Source: Candidatus Aminicenantota bacterium (GTDB taxonomy: Bacteria > Acidobacteriota > UBA4820 > DSQY01). Taken from it: DNA of 12,713 bases. Below are positions 5,980-12,713 of this stretch, one piece after another. The DNA is taken from the NCBI GenBank assembly GCA_027365515.1, contig DAHXMK010000099.1, positions 1 to 12,713 on the forward strand, read 5' to 3'. The translations under genes and the position numbers were made by a program. The stretch's first letter is position 1. Every line of letters starts with the position of its first letter. Below the pieces are notes generated by a model. That model had not been told where the DNA came from and did not search any database. It saw nothing but the letters and a program-made list of their open reading frames with translations.

Positions 5980-6008
5980 AATATAAGTCCTGAATGGCGT
6001 GCCGGCAA
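5980..6008 (-). promoter_or_regulatory. Sigma70-like promoter for the TonB-domain lipoprotein
   Basis: On the minus strand TTGCCG (6008-6003) and TATATT (5985-5980) are separated by 17 bases, four and five of six matches. Transcription would start near 5973, leaving a leader of about 20 bases that contains the AAGGAGG ribosome site. Confidence 0.6.
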
Positions 6009-6071
6009 GGAGGCGGGCTACTAAGCTCCTTGACGAAGAAAGCTTACGTTAAGACGGCGCCTGGCCGGTAT

Positions 6072-6419
6072 TCAGGGCGAGATTGCTTCCATCGCCGCCG
6101 TCACGTTGACGCGCTTGGCGCCCACGAGCGCGAGGGTGTAAGCGCCGGGAGCGCCGGCCTGAAGACTTAGCGACTTGCGGCCGGAGGCCCTGGCGACGGG
6201 CTCATCCCCTCCTCCGAGATAGAGGAAGGCGTCAACCGGGGCATCCGGTGGCTCCAAAGATACAGTAACCTTCACCGCCCCCTGTGCACGGAATTTCTTT
6301 TCGAACCTGTAGCCGTTGGAGGCGGAAAGCGTAGCCGTCTCTTTGAAAACTACTCCGGCGAAAACCGCGGCAGTGATCGTCGCCGCCGTGATAACAATTT
6401 GGGCCGTCCTTTTGCGCAT
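6072..6419 (-). CDS. Small exported protein of unknown function
   Basis: The product is 115 residues from ATG 6419, chosen because GGGGAGG lies six bases upstream; an ATG six codons earlier (6437) would overlap that ribosome site. The N-terminus MRKR and the hydrophobic stretch at 7-24 form a signal peptide or membrane anchor. The mature part is predicted to be mainly beta-strand, with segments KVTVSLEPP, DAFLYLGGGDEP and GAYTLALVG. This pattern recalls small beta-sandwich modules such as pre-peptidase C-terminal domains, but the resemblance is weak and I do not assign a family. It has its own -10 element, and the next gene on the same strand has its own promoter, so it is likely monocistronic. 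Confidence 0.75.
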   Translation of the reverse strand: MRKRTAQIVITAATITAAVFAGVVFKETATLSASNGYRFEKKFRAQGAVKVTVSLEPPDAPVDAFLYLGGGDEPVARASGRKSLSLQAGAPGAYTLALVGAKRVNVTAAMEAISP

Positions 6420-6464
6420 AATCGCCTCCCCGTTCAATCAGGCGCTTGCCTGACCGACAGGATA

Positions 6465-6470
6465 ATTATA
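6465..6470 (-). promoter_or_regulatory. -10 element for the small exported protein gene
   Basis: The minus strand reads TATAAT, a perfect -10 consensus, about 45 bases before the ATG at 6419. No recognisable -35 lies 16-19 bases upstream; that position carries the palindrome GGCGCGCC (6485-6492). An activator or another contact may therefore be needed. Confidence 0.5.
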
Positions 6471-6527
6471 GGGTAGAGCGTCTCGGCGCGCCACCTGCAC
6501 GCATGGACGGCCCTTCTCGGCCTATCC

Positions 6528-6556
6528 TTTACATGACATTCTCGTTGTGGTAAGGT
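6528..6556 (+). promoter_or_regulatory. Candidate promoter for the MBL-fold/folK pair
   Basis: TTTACA (6528-6533) and TAAGGT (6551-6556) are 17 bases apart. The -35 is strong; the -10 keeps only the first, second and last consensus bases. Transcription would start near 6563, just ahead of the AAGGAG ribosome site for the ATG at 6576. Confidence 0.4.
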
Positions 6557-6575
6557 ACAAGTCAAGGAGCCTCCC

Positions 6576-7391
6576 ATGGACGTGGTTTTTTGGGGCGCCC
6601 GAGGCAGCGTCCCCTGTTCGTCGAAGCAGAAGATTCATTACGGGACTAATACTCCCTGCCTTGAAGTGGCCTTGTCCGGCCACGAACGCATCCTTTTCGA
6701 CGCGGGCACCGGCCTTGTTTCCCTCGGCAACCATCTTGAGAAGCAGGGATTTCCAAACTGCGGCGTTGTCCACCTGTTTCTCTCGCACTTCCATTGGGAC
6801 CACGTCCAGGGGCTGCCCTTCTTCAAGGTCGTTTACCGGAAAGAGACGACCCTCAGGCTTTACGGCCAGCCAGGCATCGAGCTTGCATTCTCAAGGCAGA
6901 TGACCGCCCCCTTTTCGCCCGTCCCCTTCGAGGCGCTGCCCGCCAAGATCGAGGTCGTAACCATTGACAAGCCGGTCATGGTCGGCGACGCGAAGATAAC
7001 TCCGGTTCCCCTCAACCATCCTCAGGGCTGTTACGCATACGTTCTTGAACACAAAAACAGAAAAGTGGTGTACGCCACCGACACCGAGCCCGACCACGGG
7101 CCTTGGGACCACCAGCTTGCCGAGGCGGCGAAGGGGGCGAACCTTCTGGTGATGGACTCGAACAACTCGACGGGCGAGACATCCCTTAGAAAAGGGTGGG
7201 GCCACTCCACCTGGAAGGATTGCGTCGCGATGGCGAAGCGCGCCGAAGTCTCGAAGCTGGTGCTGTTCCACCACGACCCGTTCCACGACGACGAGGAAGT
7301 GACCAGAAAAGAAAAGCTCGCCCAGGAGCTTTTCCCTGAAGCCCTGTGCGCCTACGAGGGAATGAGGGTCAAGGTCGAGGCGGCCGGCTGA
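6576..7391 (+). CDS. Metallo-beta-lactamase-fold metal-dependent hydrolase
   Basis: The product is 271 residues from an ATG with AAGGAG six bases upstream. The start, MDVVFWGARGSVPCSSKQ, and YGTNTPCLEV are typical of the GARGS/GVRGS branch of MBL-fold hydrolases (COG1235-like, related to PhnP). Metal ligands are visible: H71-x-H73-x-D75-H76 in SHFHWDH, His148 in LNHPQG, Asp169 in YATDTE, and probably His232/His233 in FHHDP. The GWGHST block at 207-212 is also a hallmark of this group. Members are expected to cleave phosphodiesters such as cyclic nucleotides; the substrate cannot be deduced. No signal peptide is seen, so it is cytoplasmic. folK begins one base after the stop, implying an operon. 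Confidence 0.9.
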   Translation: MDVVFWGARGSVPCSSKQKIHYGTNTPCLEVALSGHERILFDAGTGLVSLGNHLEKQGFPNCGVVHLFLSHFHWDHVQGLPFFKVVYRKETTLRLYGQPGIELAFSRQMTAPFSPVPFEALPAKIEVVTIDKPVMVGDAKITPVPLNHPQGCYAYVLEHKNRKVVYATDTEPDHGPWDHQLAEAAKGANLLVMDSNNSTGETSLRKGWGHSTWKDCVAMAKRAEVSKLVLFHHDPFHDDEEVTRKEKLAQELFPEALCAYEGMRVKVEAAG

Positions 7392-7392
7392 A

Positions 7393-7887
7393 GTGGCGAC
7401 CGTTGGGCTCTTTCTAGGAAGCAATCTCTACAACCGGCGGTCTTACATTTCCAGCGCGCTGAAGTTGATAGGCAATGGGCCGATCACCGTCACCAAACTC
7501 TCCCCGCTATACGAAACCGAGCCAATAGATTGTCCTCCGCAGCCTTGGTTCTTGAACCAGGTGGCTATCGCCGAGACGAGACTTGATCCTCCGATGCTGC
7601 TTGAGTTCTTGCTGGCCATCGAAACAAGGCTCGGAAGGCTGAGGCGATTGGAACGCGGCGCGAGGACCATTGACATTGACCTTCTTTTCGCCGGCGGAGC
7701 GGCGTGCCGCACGGCCAAGCTCACGCTGCCGCACCGCGCCATCGCTTCAAGGCGCTGCGTGCTTGTTCCTCTTTGCGACGTCGCCCCTTCCTGGAACCAT
7801 CCGCTCATTGGATCGGCCGCCGCTGAATTGCTGGCCGCCTGCCGGGACCGGAGCCGCGTCGTTCGCGCGCCGGCACAAGACCAATAG
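7393..7887 (+). CDS. folK: 6-hydroxymethyl-7,8-dihydropterin pyrophosphokinase
   Basis: FolK transfers pyrophosphate from ATP to 6-hydroxymethyl-dihydropterin in folate synthesis, in the cytoplasm. The 164-residue product has the family blocks in order: GLFLGSN (5-11), SPLYETEPI (37-45), PWFLNQV with Asn55, and the ERGARTIDIDLLF signature (88-99), whose Asp94 and Asp96 bind magnesium and whose Arg91 contacts ATP. Then come LPH at 112-114 and RRCVLVPLCDVAPSW near 120-134. Length is close to the usual 160. The start is a GTG one base after the preceding stop; only a weak ribosome site is seen, so translation probably depends on read-on from the MBL gene. The signature has Ala for the usual Pro before Arg91, a mild variation. 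The end is 32 bases from the converging CLC gene. Confidence 0.93.
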   Translation: MATVGLFLGSNLYNRRSYISSALKLIGNGPITVTKLSPLYETEPIDCPPQPWFLNQVAIAETRLDPPMLLEFLLAIETRLGRLRRLERGARTIDIDLLFAGGAACRTAKLTLPHRAIASRRCVLVPLCDVAPSWNHPLIGSAAAELLAACRDRSRVVRAPAQDQ

Positions 7888-7919
7888 TCAATAAGCGGGC
7901 AGAATCGTACTACGCCCTG

Positions 7920-9296
7920 TCATCTCACGTCGCCGCCGGATTGGTTTGACGCGTTTAACGCCTTCTGGCCCGGCGCTTCATCGTGAAACGGCCTCTGCCT
8001 CCTCGATATGCCGCTCGATCCCATCGCGAGGAAGGCGATGACTGAGGCGACGGCGCCTGGAATAAAGGCCCACGCCGTTCCAGTCGTCTCCGCGACGAAG
8101 GCGACCGCGGCAAGCGGAACGCGGTAGCCCGCGGCGACGAAGGATGCCAGGCCGACCAGCGGCAGCAGACCGGTCGTCGCCCCTGGAGCAAAGCGCGCGG
8201 CTATGCACCCAAGAAGAAATCCCATAACCGCTTGAGGGAAGAAGAGGCCGCCAATGCCGCCCCCTCCCACCGTCAGAACGGTAGCCATGAAACGGGCGGC
8301 GAAAAGAATTGCCAGCCCCGACAACTCCATCCTGCTATCAAGAACGCCCTGAATCAGCCTGTAGCCGGGCCCCAATGTCATGGACTGGCCAAAGAGCGAG
8401 AAGACTACAACGGCTATCGCCCCAACCCCAACGCCACAAAGGCCAACGGAGGCCCATGCCGGCAGCCGCTCTCTCAAAGCCGCCGCGCCGTGTAGGCTCA
8501 CTGCAAAAAGCCTCGCGCCCAGGGCACAGAGCAGGCCGAGCGCGGCGGCCAGGAGAATGTCCTCCAAATCGAAGCCCTTCGGGGGCACGACCTTGAACAG
8601 AGGCTCGCTCCCCACCATGAAGGCGAAAGTGAGATACCCCGATGTCGAGGCAACGAGGGCCGGGACCAGGGCAAAACCGGCCAGGCCGTTTAGGTAAGGA
8701 ACTTCCAGCGCGAAGATCACCCCAGTCAAAGGCGCTTTGAAGAGAGCGGCCATGCCCGCGGCGGCGCCCGCCACCAGAAGCATCTTCCTGTGCTCTTCGG
8801 CGAAAAGCCTTTCATTGAACCTTTGGAGCGAGTCGCCCAGGTTCGCGCCCAAGTAAACCGCCGGCCCCTCCAGACCGAGAGCCCCGCCCCCAGCGATCGT
8901 CACAAGGCTCGCCAGGAGTTTTCCAGGAAGATTGGCCAGCCTCATTCGGCGTTCCTGCTCGTGAAAGACGAAAATATAATCTTCCGTCAGTTCCCCTTCG
9001 CGCCCCGGCACCAGGTAGCGGACGCAAAGCCGCGCCACGACTAGCGCCGAGAGCGGCAGGAAGAGCAGGATGGTTGGGCTGGTAATGTCGTAGAGGAACC
9101 AGACCGCCTGGTCGCGCACTAGATAATCCACCGCCGCGATGAGAAGGCCCGTCGCCACGCCAACCGCCGCTGATAGAAGAATTTGCCTCAGAAGGGCGCG
9201 CTCCCACTTGCGCAAGGCGTGGAGCGAGTCGAGCGGGTGGCCCGCCGCAAAGCGGATGAACGCCCGCCTGAAAAACGAGTGCGAATCTTGCGACAT
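7920..9296 (-). CDS. Divergent CLC-family anion channel/antiporter
   Basis: The product is 458 residues from ATG 9296, with GGAGGG seven bases upstream; the frame is open further back but has no support. Multiple hydrophobic helices run from about 35 to 425. CLC landmarks are present: GLEGP (141-145) with gating Glu143, the FKAPLTGVIFALE block (186-198), and GGLFFP (349-354, the GxFxP motif). Several usual residues are not: the GSGIP loop is replaced by GELTEDYI (101-108), the position of the inner proton-path Glu of E. coli CLC is Val199, and the chloride-coordinating Tyr near the end is replaced in MGSSGIS. Known family roles are chloride/proton exchange or chloride conduction in the inner membrane. 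Ion choice and coupling are open here. There is no cytoplasmic CBS or TrkA-C domain. Confidence 0.9.
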   Translation of the reverse strand: MSQDSHSFFRRAFIRFAAGHPLDSLHALRKWERALLRQILLSAAVGVATGLLIAAVDYLVRDQAVWFLYDITSPTILLFLPLSALVVARLCVRYLVPGREGELTEDYIFVFHEQERRMRLANLPGKLLASLVTIAGGGALGLEGPAVYLGANLGDSLQRFNERLFAEEHRKMLLVAGAAAGMAALFKAPLTGVIFALEVPYLNGLAGFALVPALVASTSGYLTFAFMVGSEPLFKVVPPKGFDLEDILLAAALGLLCALGARLFAVSLHGAAALRERLPAWASVGLCGVGVGAIAVVVFSLFGQSMTLGPGYRLIQGVLDSRMELSGLAILFAARFMATVLTVGGGGIGGLFFPQAVMGFLLGCIAARFAPGATTGLLPLVGLASFVAAGYRVPLAAVAFVAETTGTAWAFIPGAVASVIAFLAMGSSGISRRQRPFHDEAPGQKALNASNQSGGDVR

Positions 9297-9359
9297 CAAA
9301 TCCCTCCGGGCCGGGGAAGCACGCCGCAGCTTAACCAGCGGCCAGTCGGCCGGAGTCGA

Positions 9360-9388
9360 ATCATAACACGCCGCAGAGGCGCTGGAAA
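9360..9388 (-). promoter_or_regulatory. Sigma70-like promoter for the CLC gene
   Basis: On the minus strand TTTCCA (9388-9383) and TATGAT (9365-9360) are separated by 17 bases, four and five of six matches. The leader to ATG 9296 would be about 56 bases and contains a small CGGCC-GACT-GGCCG hairpin. With the terminator of the upstream gene at 9439-9459, the CLC gene appears to be its own transcription unit. Confidence 0.55.
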
Positions 9389-9438
9389 ATGTTCCGCTTT
9401 GCCCCAGAAACACATTGCGGCGAGCTGAAAACGGGAAC

Positions 9439-9459
9439 GGGGCTCCGTGAAGGAGCCCC
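9439..9459 (-). terminator. Strong stem-loop terminator after the large secreted-protein gene
   Basis: A perfect eight-base GC-rich stem (GGGGCTCC / GGAGCCCC) with a five-base loop lies 32 bases after the minus-strand stop at 9492. The downstream tract is only moderately T-rich (GTTCCCGTTTTC). Position and stem strength support termination of the 1052-codon gene ahead of the CLC promoter. Confidence 0.7.
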
Positions 9460-9491
9460 ATTTCATTTGGAGAGGTTTACCCCGCCTTGAG

Positions 9492-12400
9492 TCACTGCCC
9501 GTAGCAATCCCAAGGCCCCGAATATGGCCCGCACGTCGCGACGACCACGTAGCAATCGAGCGCGTCGGCCGCCGTCGTGTCCGTATAGCCGGTGGTCTGC
9601 GAGGAGCCTATTAGAGAGAAATTAGACGCGGAAAGAGGGTTCGACGCGCGGTAAATAGAGTAAGCTCCGACATCCCCGGTCGCGCCCGCTTGATCCCATG
9701 CGAGCACGGCGTCGCTCCCCTGCTTCGTGATCATGAGACCAGTAACGGAAGGTTGAGAGACGAGGCAGCCGTCGCTGTATTGCGCGTTGATCGAAGTCAC
9801 AGGGCATGTCGTGCTGCCGGCATAGCACCAGTCGCTCAGGATCGTAACGGCTGGAGTCGTCGCGCCGGTGGACCAAGCGGAAAACTCGTAGTACTTATAG
9901 TTGACGATCTCCGTGCTGTCGGCCGTCAGGGTCCACTCGATGCCGGCCGGCCAGGCATACGTCCATGGGCCGATATAGCTTGTCGAATTGAACTGCCAGT
10001 AAGCGTCAATGTGCGATCCTTGCGACGTCGTGTCTATGGTGTAGTTGTCGCCCAGGGTCGTAAAATAGACGTCATCGTTGAGGCTGGCGCCAGGGTGATT
10101 CAGCCGCTTGTTGAAACAGAGCCCCGGCCAGCCTCCATAATAGTTGAATGCCGCAAGCGTGCCCGGCTTGGCGACAACCGTGTAGTCCTGGTCGCTCGCC
10201 TGCTCGGCCGCGGTAAACAAGTACCACGACCCGGCGGCGAAGCCATCACACTTCTCGTCATCCGCGTAGGCCACGACCATTTCAGCCGAACCGTAGTCTG
10301 AGGTCGTCCCTTGGACGCGCTTGTAAAATCCCATGAAGACTTCCGGCCAGTTGGCGACGCCGTTCTGCGGGACGGTGCTCGTGCCTTGCACCCATCCCAC
10401 GCCATCGACAATCAGCGCCGGATAACGGTAGTCGGCCGTGTTGTCGTAAAAAAAGTATGCATTCCAGTTCAGCGAAACCGTCGTCGTGCACCCGGCGATG
10501 TCGCCGCAGGTTGTTCCGCCTTCGCCGTTGCACATGTTGACCGCGTAGTTCAGTTGGTAGCGAGCCGGGTCTCCAGCCTTGGGTTGGTCTTGCGGGAAGT
10601 ACTGGTCGGCGGCCACGACTACGCGCCCCCCCGTGACCGTCGAGCTTCCTCCGTGACTCGCGGCGATGGCGGGTGGGCCGTAAGGCCACGCAACCGTCCC
10701 ACCGGCGTTCGCAAGGACCGTCAGCTTGGTGAACGAGGCCAGGTCGCTCGGGTAGTTCGCGGTCGAATGGGCTCCCCGGGCATACCGCACCTCTGAATCG
10801 GTGCTATACACTCCGTCGTTTACCGCCACGTCATCCACGAAGAAAGAGGTCGTGAGGCTCGCGTCGTTGGTCGCCCAGAAGTAGATGCGGATCGTTTGGC
10901 CACGATACTTCGAGAGGTCGAAAGTAAGCTGCTGATACGAAGCATAGGCGGCCTGGTCAGCGTTGCTTAGGGTGGCCAAGTTCTGGATCAGTTTCCCTGA
11001 AGCATCGCGCACATCGGCGTAGAAGAAATCGCGGGCATCCGTCGTCGAATCTGACGATGCGATCTTTACCCAGAACGAAAACGCCGAACTCTCCACTCCC
11101 GGCGGAATGGTCACGGCCTGGTAAATCCAGTCACCAGGCCACGATGGGTAGCCCACGACACCGCCGAGCCAGGCGCAGTAGCTGCCTGTACGAGAATGGG
11201 TACCCGACCCATCAATGTCTGATGCTACCCTTACGGTCCAGTTCCCGTCATTTCCTGACTCAAATCCGGGGTTGAGCAGCAATTGAGCGCCGCTCGTTGT
11301 GTAGGTGTCGTAGTTGTAGGCCAGGTGCATGAAAGCATCATAAGCAACGATGTTTCCGTCGCCTGCGCATCCGGCGGAAAGCGCCGGGTGCGTCGCCATA
11401 GCGGTGCCATCGGTCACTGCCTCGGCTGTGGTCCATGTGCTACCGTTTCCAGTGGATTGGGCCGCGTAAATGTCATGGACGGTATTGCTAATGGCGTTTT
11501 CATAGGCTACTACCCGATATGACGTTTCCGTGGTCTTATAGTCGGAAGCGATCGTGGGATTGCCCTCCCAACTCGATGAGATTGCGACCCCCACATTGTA
11601 CGGGTTTGACGTGCCGCCGGCGGTTCCGTCATAGGATGGCAGGATCGAGGTGTCGGTGTAAACATAGACATCGTGATCCGTCGAACTATAGCAATACTCA
11701 TACGCAATATAAAATCGGTCGAAGTCATCCGGGCCGCCTCCGCCCGTTCCGGTCACATCTATCGCCATGCGCGGGTTGATCATGTCTTTGGAAGCCGTCG
11801 AGCTCGGATCATAGAGAATTTCGTACATGAACCATGTCGCCCCACCATCGCCTGAACACATGACGACAAGGCAGTACGAAGGGTTCGGATGGTCCGTCAC
11901 CAACGTCGTGTCGGTCCAGTAGAAGGTTTGAACCTGCCACATCCACCCAAACATGTATCCCGAGGGATGTTCGCTGTGACCCATGGCGATGTCGTTCGCC
12001 CCCTCATCGTAATGCTTAAAGTCCGATGTAAACGTGGGGTAGTTTTTGGGACTAGCGGGGTCGAACATGTGCTGGTCCAATATCCAGCCGGTGTTGATCT
12101 TCGTGTAGGCCATCGGGGCGGGAGCGGCCTCCCATTCCTTTGGGTCTCTTGATGGCGACACTCCGCTGGGCAGGCGCGCAAGCGCGTCGGGACGGTAAGC
12201 CGCGCATTGGTGACGCCCTTTTAACGCTAGCCCGTAGAGGTTTTCCAGCTTCGTTTCGTCCATGAGGAGCGACCGAACTTCAGAAAGCGAAAGCCGTCCT
12301 GCACGCGCCAGTTCGACCCGCTTCTGAAATGATGGCAGGAGGACGGCGGCTTCCTTTGAAGCGGCGCCGTCAATAACCTCTTCGCTTCCGCTACATAGAT

Positions 12401-12650
12401 TCGATATTCGCGCCACGATCTCATCGGCGCGCTCAAGGGAGAACCGCGCTGGCATCTCGGAAGCAACAATCCCAGAAAGACCACGCGGTAACTTAATCAG
12501 GGCTTGGCGGCCTTTAGAGGCGGCGGCTTGCGCCCGGATGTCGGGCGCCTTCCTCGGCAGGATAGATGCCCCGCTGATTGGCACCCACGCGGCAAGAAGC
12601 AGCGGGAATGCCGCTGCCATTCGCGCCGTCAAGGACCTATTTTTGCCCAC
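9492..12650 (-). CDS. Large secreted mosaic protein: Asp-box regions, jelly-roll insert, FN3-like end
   Basis: The product is 1052 residues. The GTG at 12650 is preferred because it supplies the basic signal-peptide start (KNR...R) before the hydrophobic core at about 11-27; ATG 12620 is the alternative. After a leader region (about 30-185, partly helical) comes a strand-rich Trp/Tyr/Asp-rich part with Asp-box motifs SGDGGATW (266-273) and STGNGSTW (399-406), as in sialidase/BNR-type propellers. Residues 456-610 form a distinct module starting LLNPGFESG and ending FFVDDVAV, the pattern of carbohydrate-binding-type jelly rolls. Propeller-like sequence resumes to about 960, and 965-1045 resembles an FN3 domain (VLAWDQ, YSIYRAS, TGYTDTT). 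Eighteen cysteines suggest disulfides outside the cytoplasm. No catalytic residues are recognised and no C-terminal sorting tag is seen. A surface or extracellular binding role is an inference. Confidence 0.85.
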   Translation of the reverse strand: MGKNRSLTARMAAAFPLLLAAWVPISGASILPRKAPDIRAQAAASKGRQALIKLPRGLSGIVASEMPARFSLERADEIVARISNLCSGSEEVIDGAASKEAAVLLPSFQKRVELARAGRLSLSEVRSLLMDETKLENLYGLALKGRHQCAAYRPDALARLPSGVSPSRDPKEWEAAPAPMAYTKINTGWILDQHMFDPASPKNYPTFTSDFKHYDEGANDIAMGHSEHPSGYMFGWMWQVQTFYWTDTTLVTDHPNPSYCLVVMCSGDGGATWFMYEILYDPSSTASKDMINPRMAIDVTGTGGGGPDDFDRFYIAYEYCYSSTDHDVYVYTDTSILPSYDGTAGGTSNPYNVGVAISSSWEGNPTIASDYKTTETSYRVVAYENAISNTVHDIYAAQSTGNGSTWTTAEAVTDGTAMATHPALSAGCAGDGNIVAYDAFMHLAYNYDTYTTSGAQLLLNPGFESGNDGNWTVRVASDIDGSGTHSRTGSYCAWLGGVVGYPSWPGDWIYQAVTIPPGVESSAFSFWVKIASSDSTTDARDFFYADVRDASGKLIQNLATLSNADQAAYASYQQLTFDLSKYRGQTIRIYFWATNDASLTTSFFVDDVAVNDGVYSTDSEVRYARGAHSTANYPSDLASFTKLTVLANAGGTVAWPYGPPAIAASHGGSSTVTGGRVVVAADQYFPQDQPKAGDPARYQLNYAVNMCNGEGGTTCGDIAGCTTTVSLNWNAYFFYDNTADYRYPALIVDGVGWVQGTSTVPQNGVANWPEVFMGFYKRVQGTTSDYGSAEMVVAYADDEKCDGFAAGSWYLFTAAEQASDQDYTVVAKPGTLAAFNYYGGWPGLCFNKRLNHPGASLNDDVYFTTLGDNYTIDTTSQGSHIDAYWQFNSTSYIGPWTYAWPAGIEWTLTADSTEIVNYKYYEFSAWSTGATTPAVTILSDWCYAGSTTCPVTSINAQYSDGCLVSQPSVTGLMITKQGSDAVLAWDQAGATGDVGAYSIYRASNPLSASNFSLIGSSQTTGYTDTTAADALDCYVVVATCGPYSGPWDCYGQ

Positions 12651-12713
12651 GCCCCATTGATGGCTGCGCCGACGGAACCTCCGGCACGTGCCACAGCGAC
12701 GAGTCCATTGAAG
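12651..12713. other. Window edge upstream of the large secreted gene
   Basis: Sixty-three bases remain upstream of the GTG start. I see no convincing promoter or coding start here; GGGG lies two bases before the GTG (minus strand). The promoter probably lies beyond the window. Confidence 0.4.

Noticed and set aside
7888..7919. Bidirectional terminator between folK and the CLC gene
   Set aside because: Only GGGC/GCCC can pair across a 13-base loop; too weak to call.
9297..9461. Upstream extension of the CLC gene
   Set aside because: It contains a good promoter and leader, and the extra residues are not membrane-like or CLC-like; ATG 9296 has a strong ribosome site.
1..12713. CRISPR arrays, tRNA/rRNA genes, transposases, phage or toxin-antitoxin genes
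   Set aside because: No repeat-spacer pattern, cloverleaf, DDE/Ser/Tyr recombinase motif or phage structural wording was seen on either strand.

Overview
This 12.7 kb window looks like an accessory or housekeeping stretch of a GC-rich, Gram-negative (diderm) bacterium. The supporting evidence is two lipoprotein-type signal sequences, the start of a TolC/CusC-like outer-membrane efflux lipoprotein, a TonB-C-domain lipoprotein, a CusS-like envelope sensor kinase and many genes with good Shine-Dalgarno sites. The lineage cannot be fixed from sequence alone; the gene set would suit an Acidobacteriota, Desulfobacterota or Elusimicrobiota-like genome. No tRNA, rRNA, CRISPR array, transposase or phage gene was seen. 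No gene-free gap exceeds 300 bases.

Left block (1-3525, all on the minus strand, reading right to left): a CusR/OmpR-type response regulator and a CusS-like sensor kinase overlap by ATGA. A 100-base gap follows, carrying a promoter with a pho-box-like direct repeat. Next come an exported PAP2-family phosphatase, a 55-codon secreted micro-protein and the N-terminus of a CusC/TolC-type outer-membrane lipoprotein, whose start overlaps the micro-protein stop (ATGA). This reads as an envelope or metal-stress operon feeding an efflux system. It is cut off by an abnormal junction: bases 1-85 are an exact inverted copy of 940-1024, inside the PAP2 gene. That is most likely a fold-back assembly or amplification chimera at a contig end.

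Middle block (3718-6419): a YihY/BrkB-family membrane protein overlaps a small membrane-anchored coiled-coil protein (plus strand). Converging on them are a lipoprotein with two tandem TonB-C-like domains and a small exported protein of unknown function, both on the minus strand and each with a visible promoter or -10 element.

Right block: a metallo-beta-lactamase-fold hydrolase and folK (GTG start, one base apart) form a plus-strand pair from 6576 to 7887. Converging on it is a divergent CLC-family anion transporter. A 1052-residue secreted mosaic protein (Asp-box repeats, an embedded jelly-roll module, a C-terminal FN3-like domain, 18 cysteines) fills 9492-12650 and ends in a clear stem-loop.

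The most interesting points are the pho-box-like element placed exactly 10 bases before a -10 in front of the phosphatase gene, the translationally coupled micro-protein/efflux start, the PSGH-to-PSGD change in the phosphatase, the non-canonical CLC signature residues, and the mosaic secreted protein. The inverted 85-base repeat is a quality warning for the left edge.
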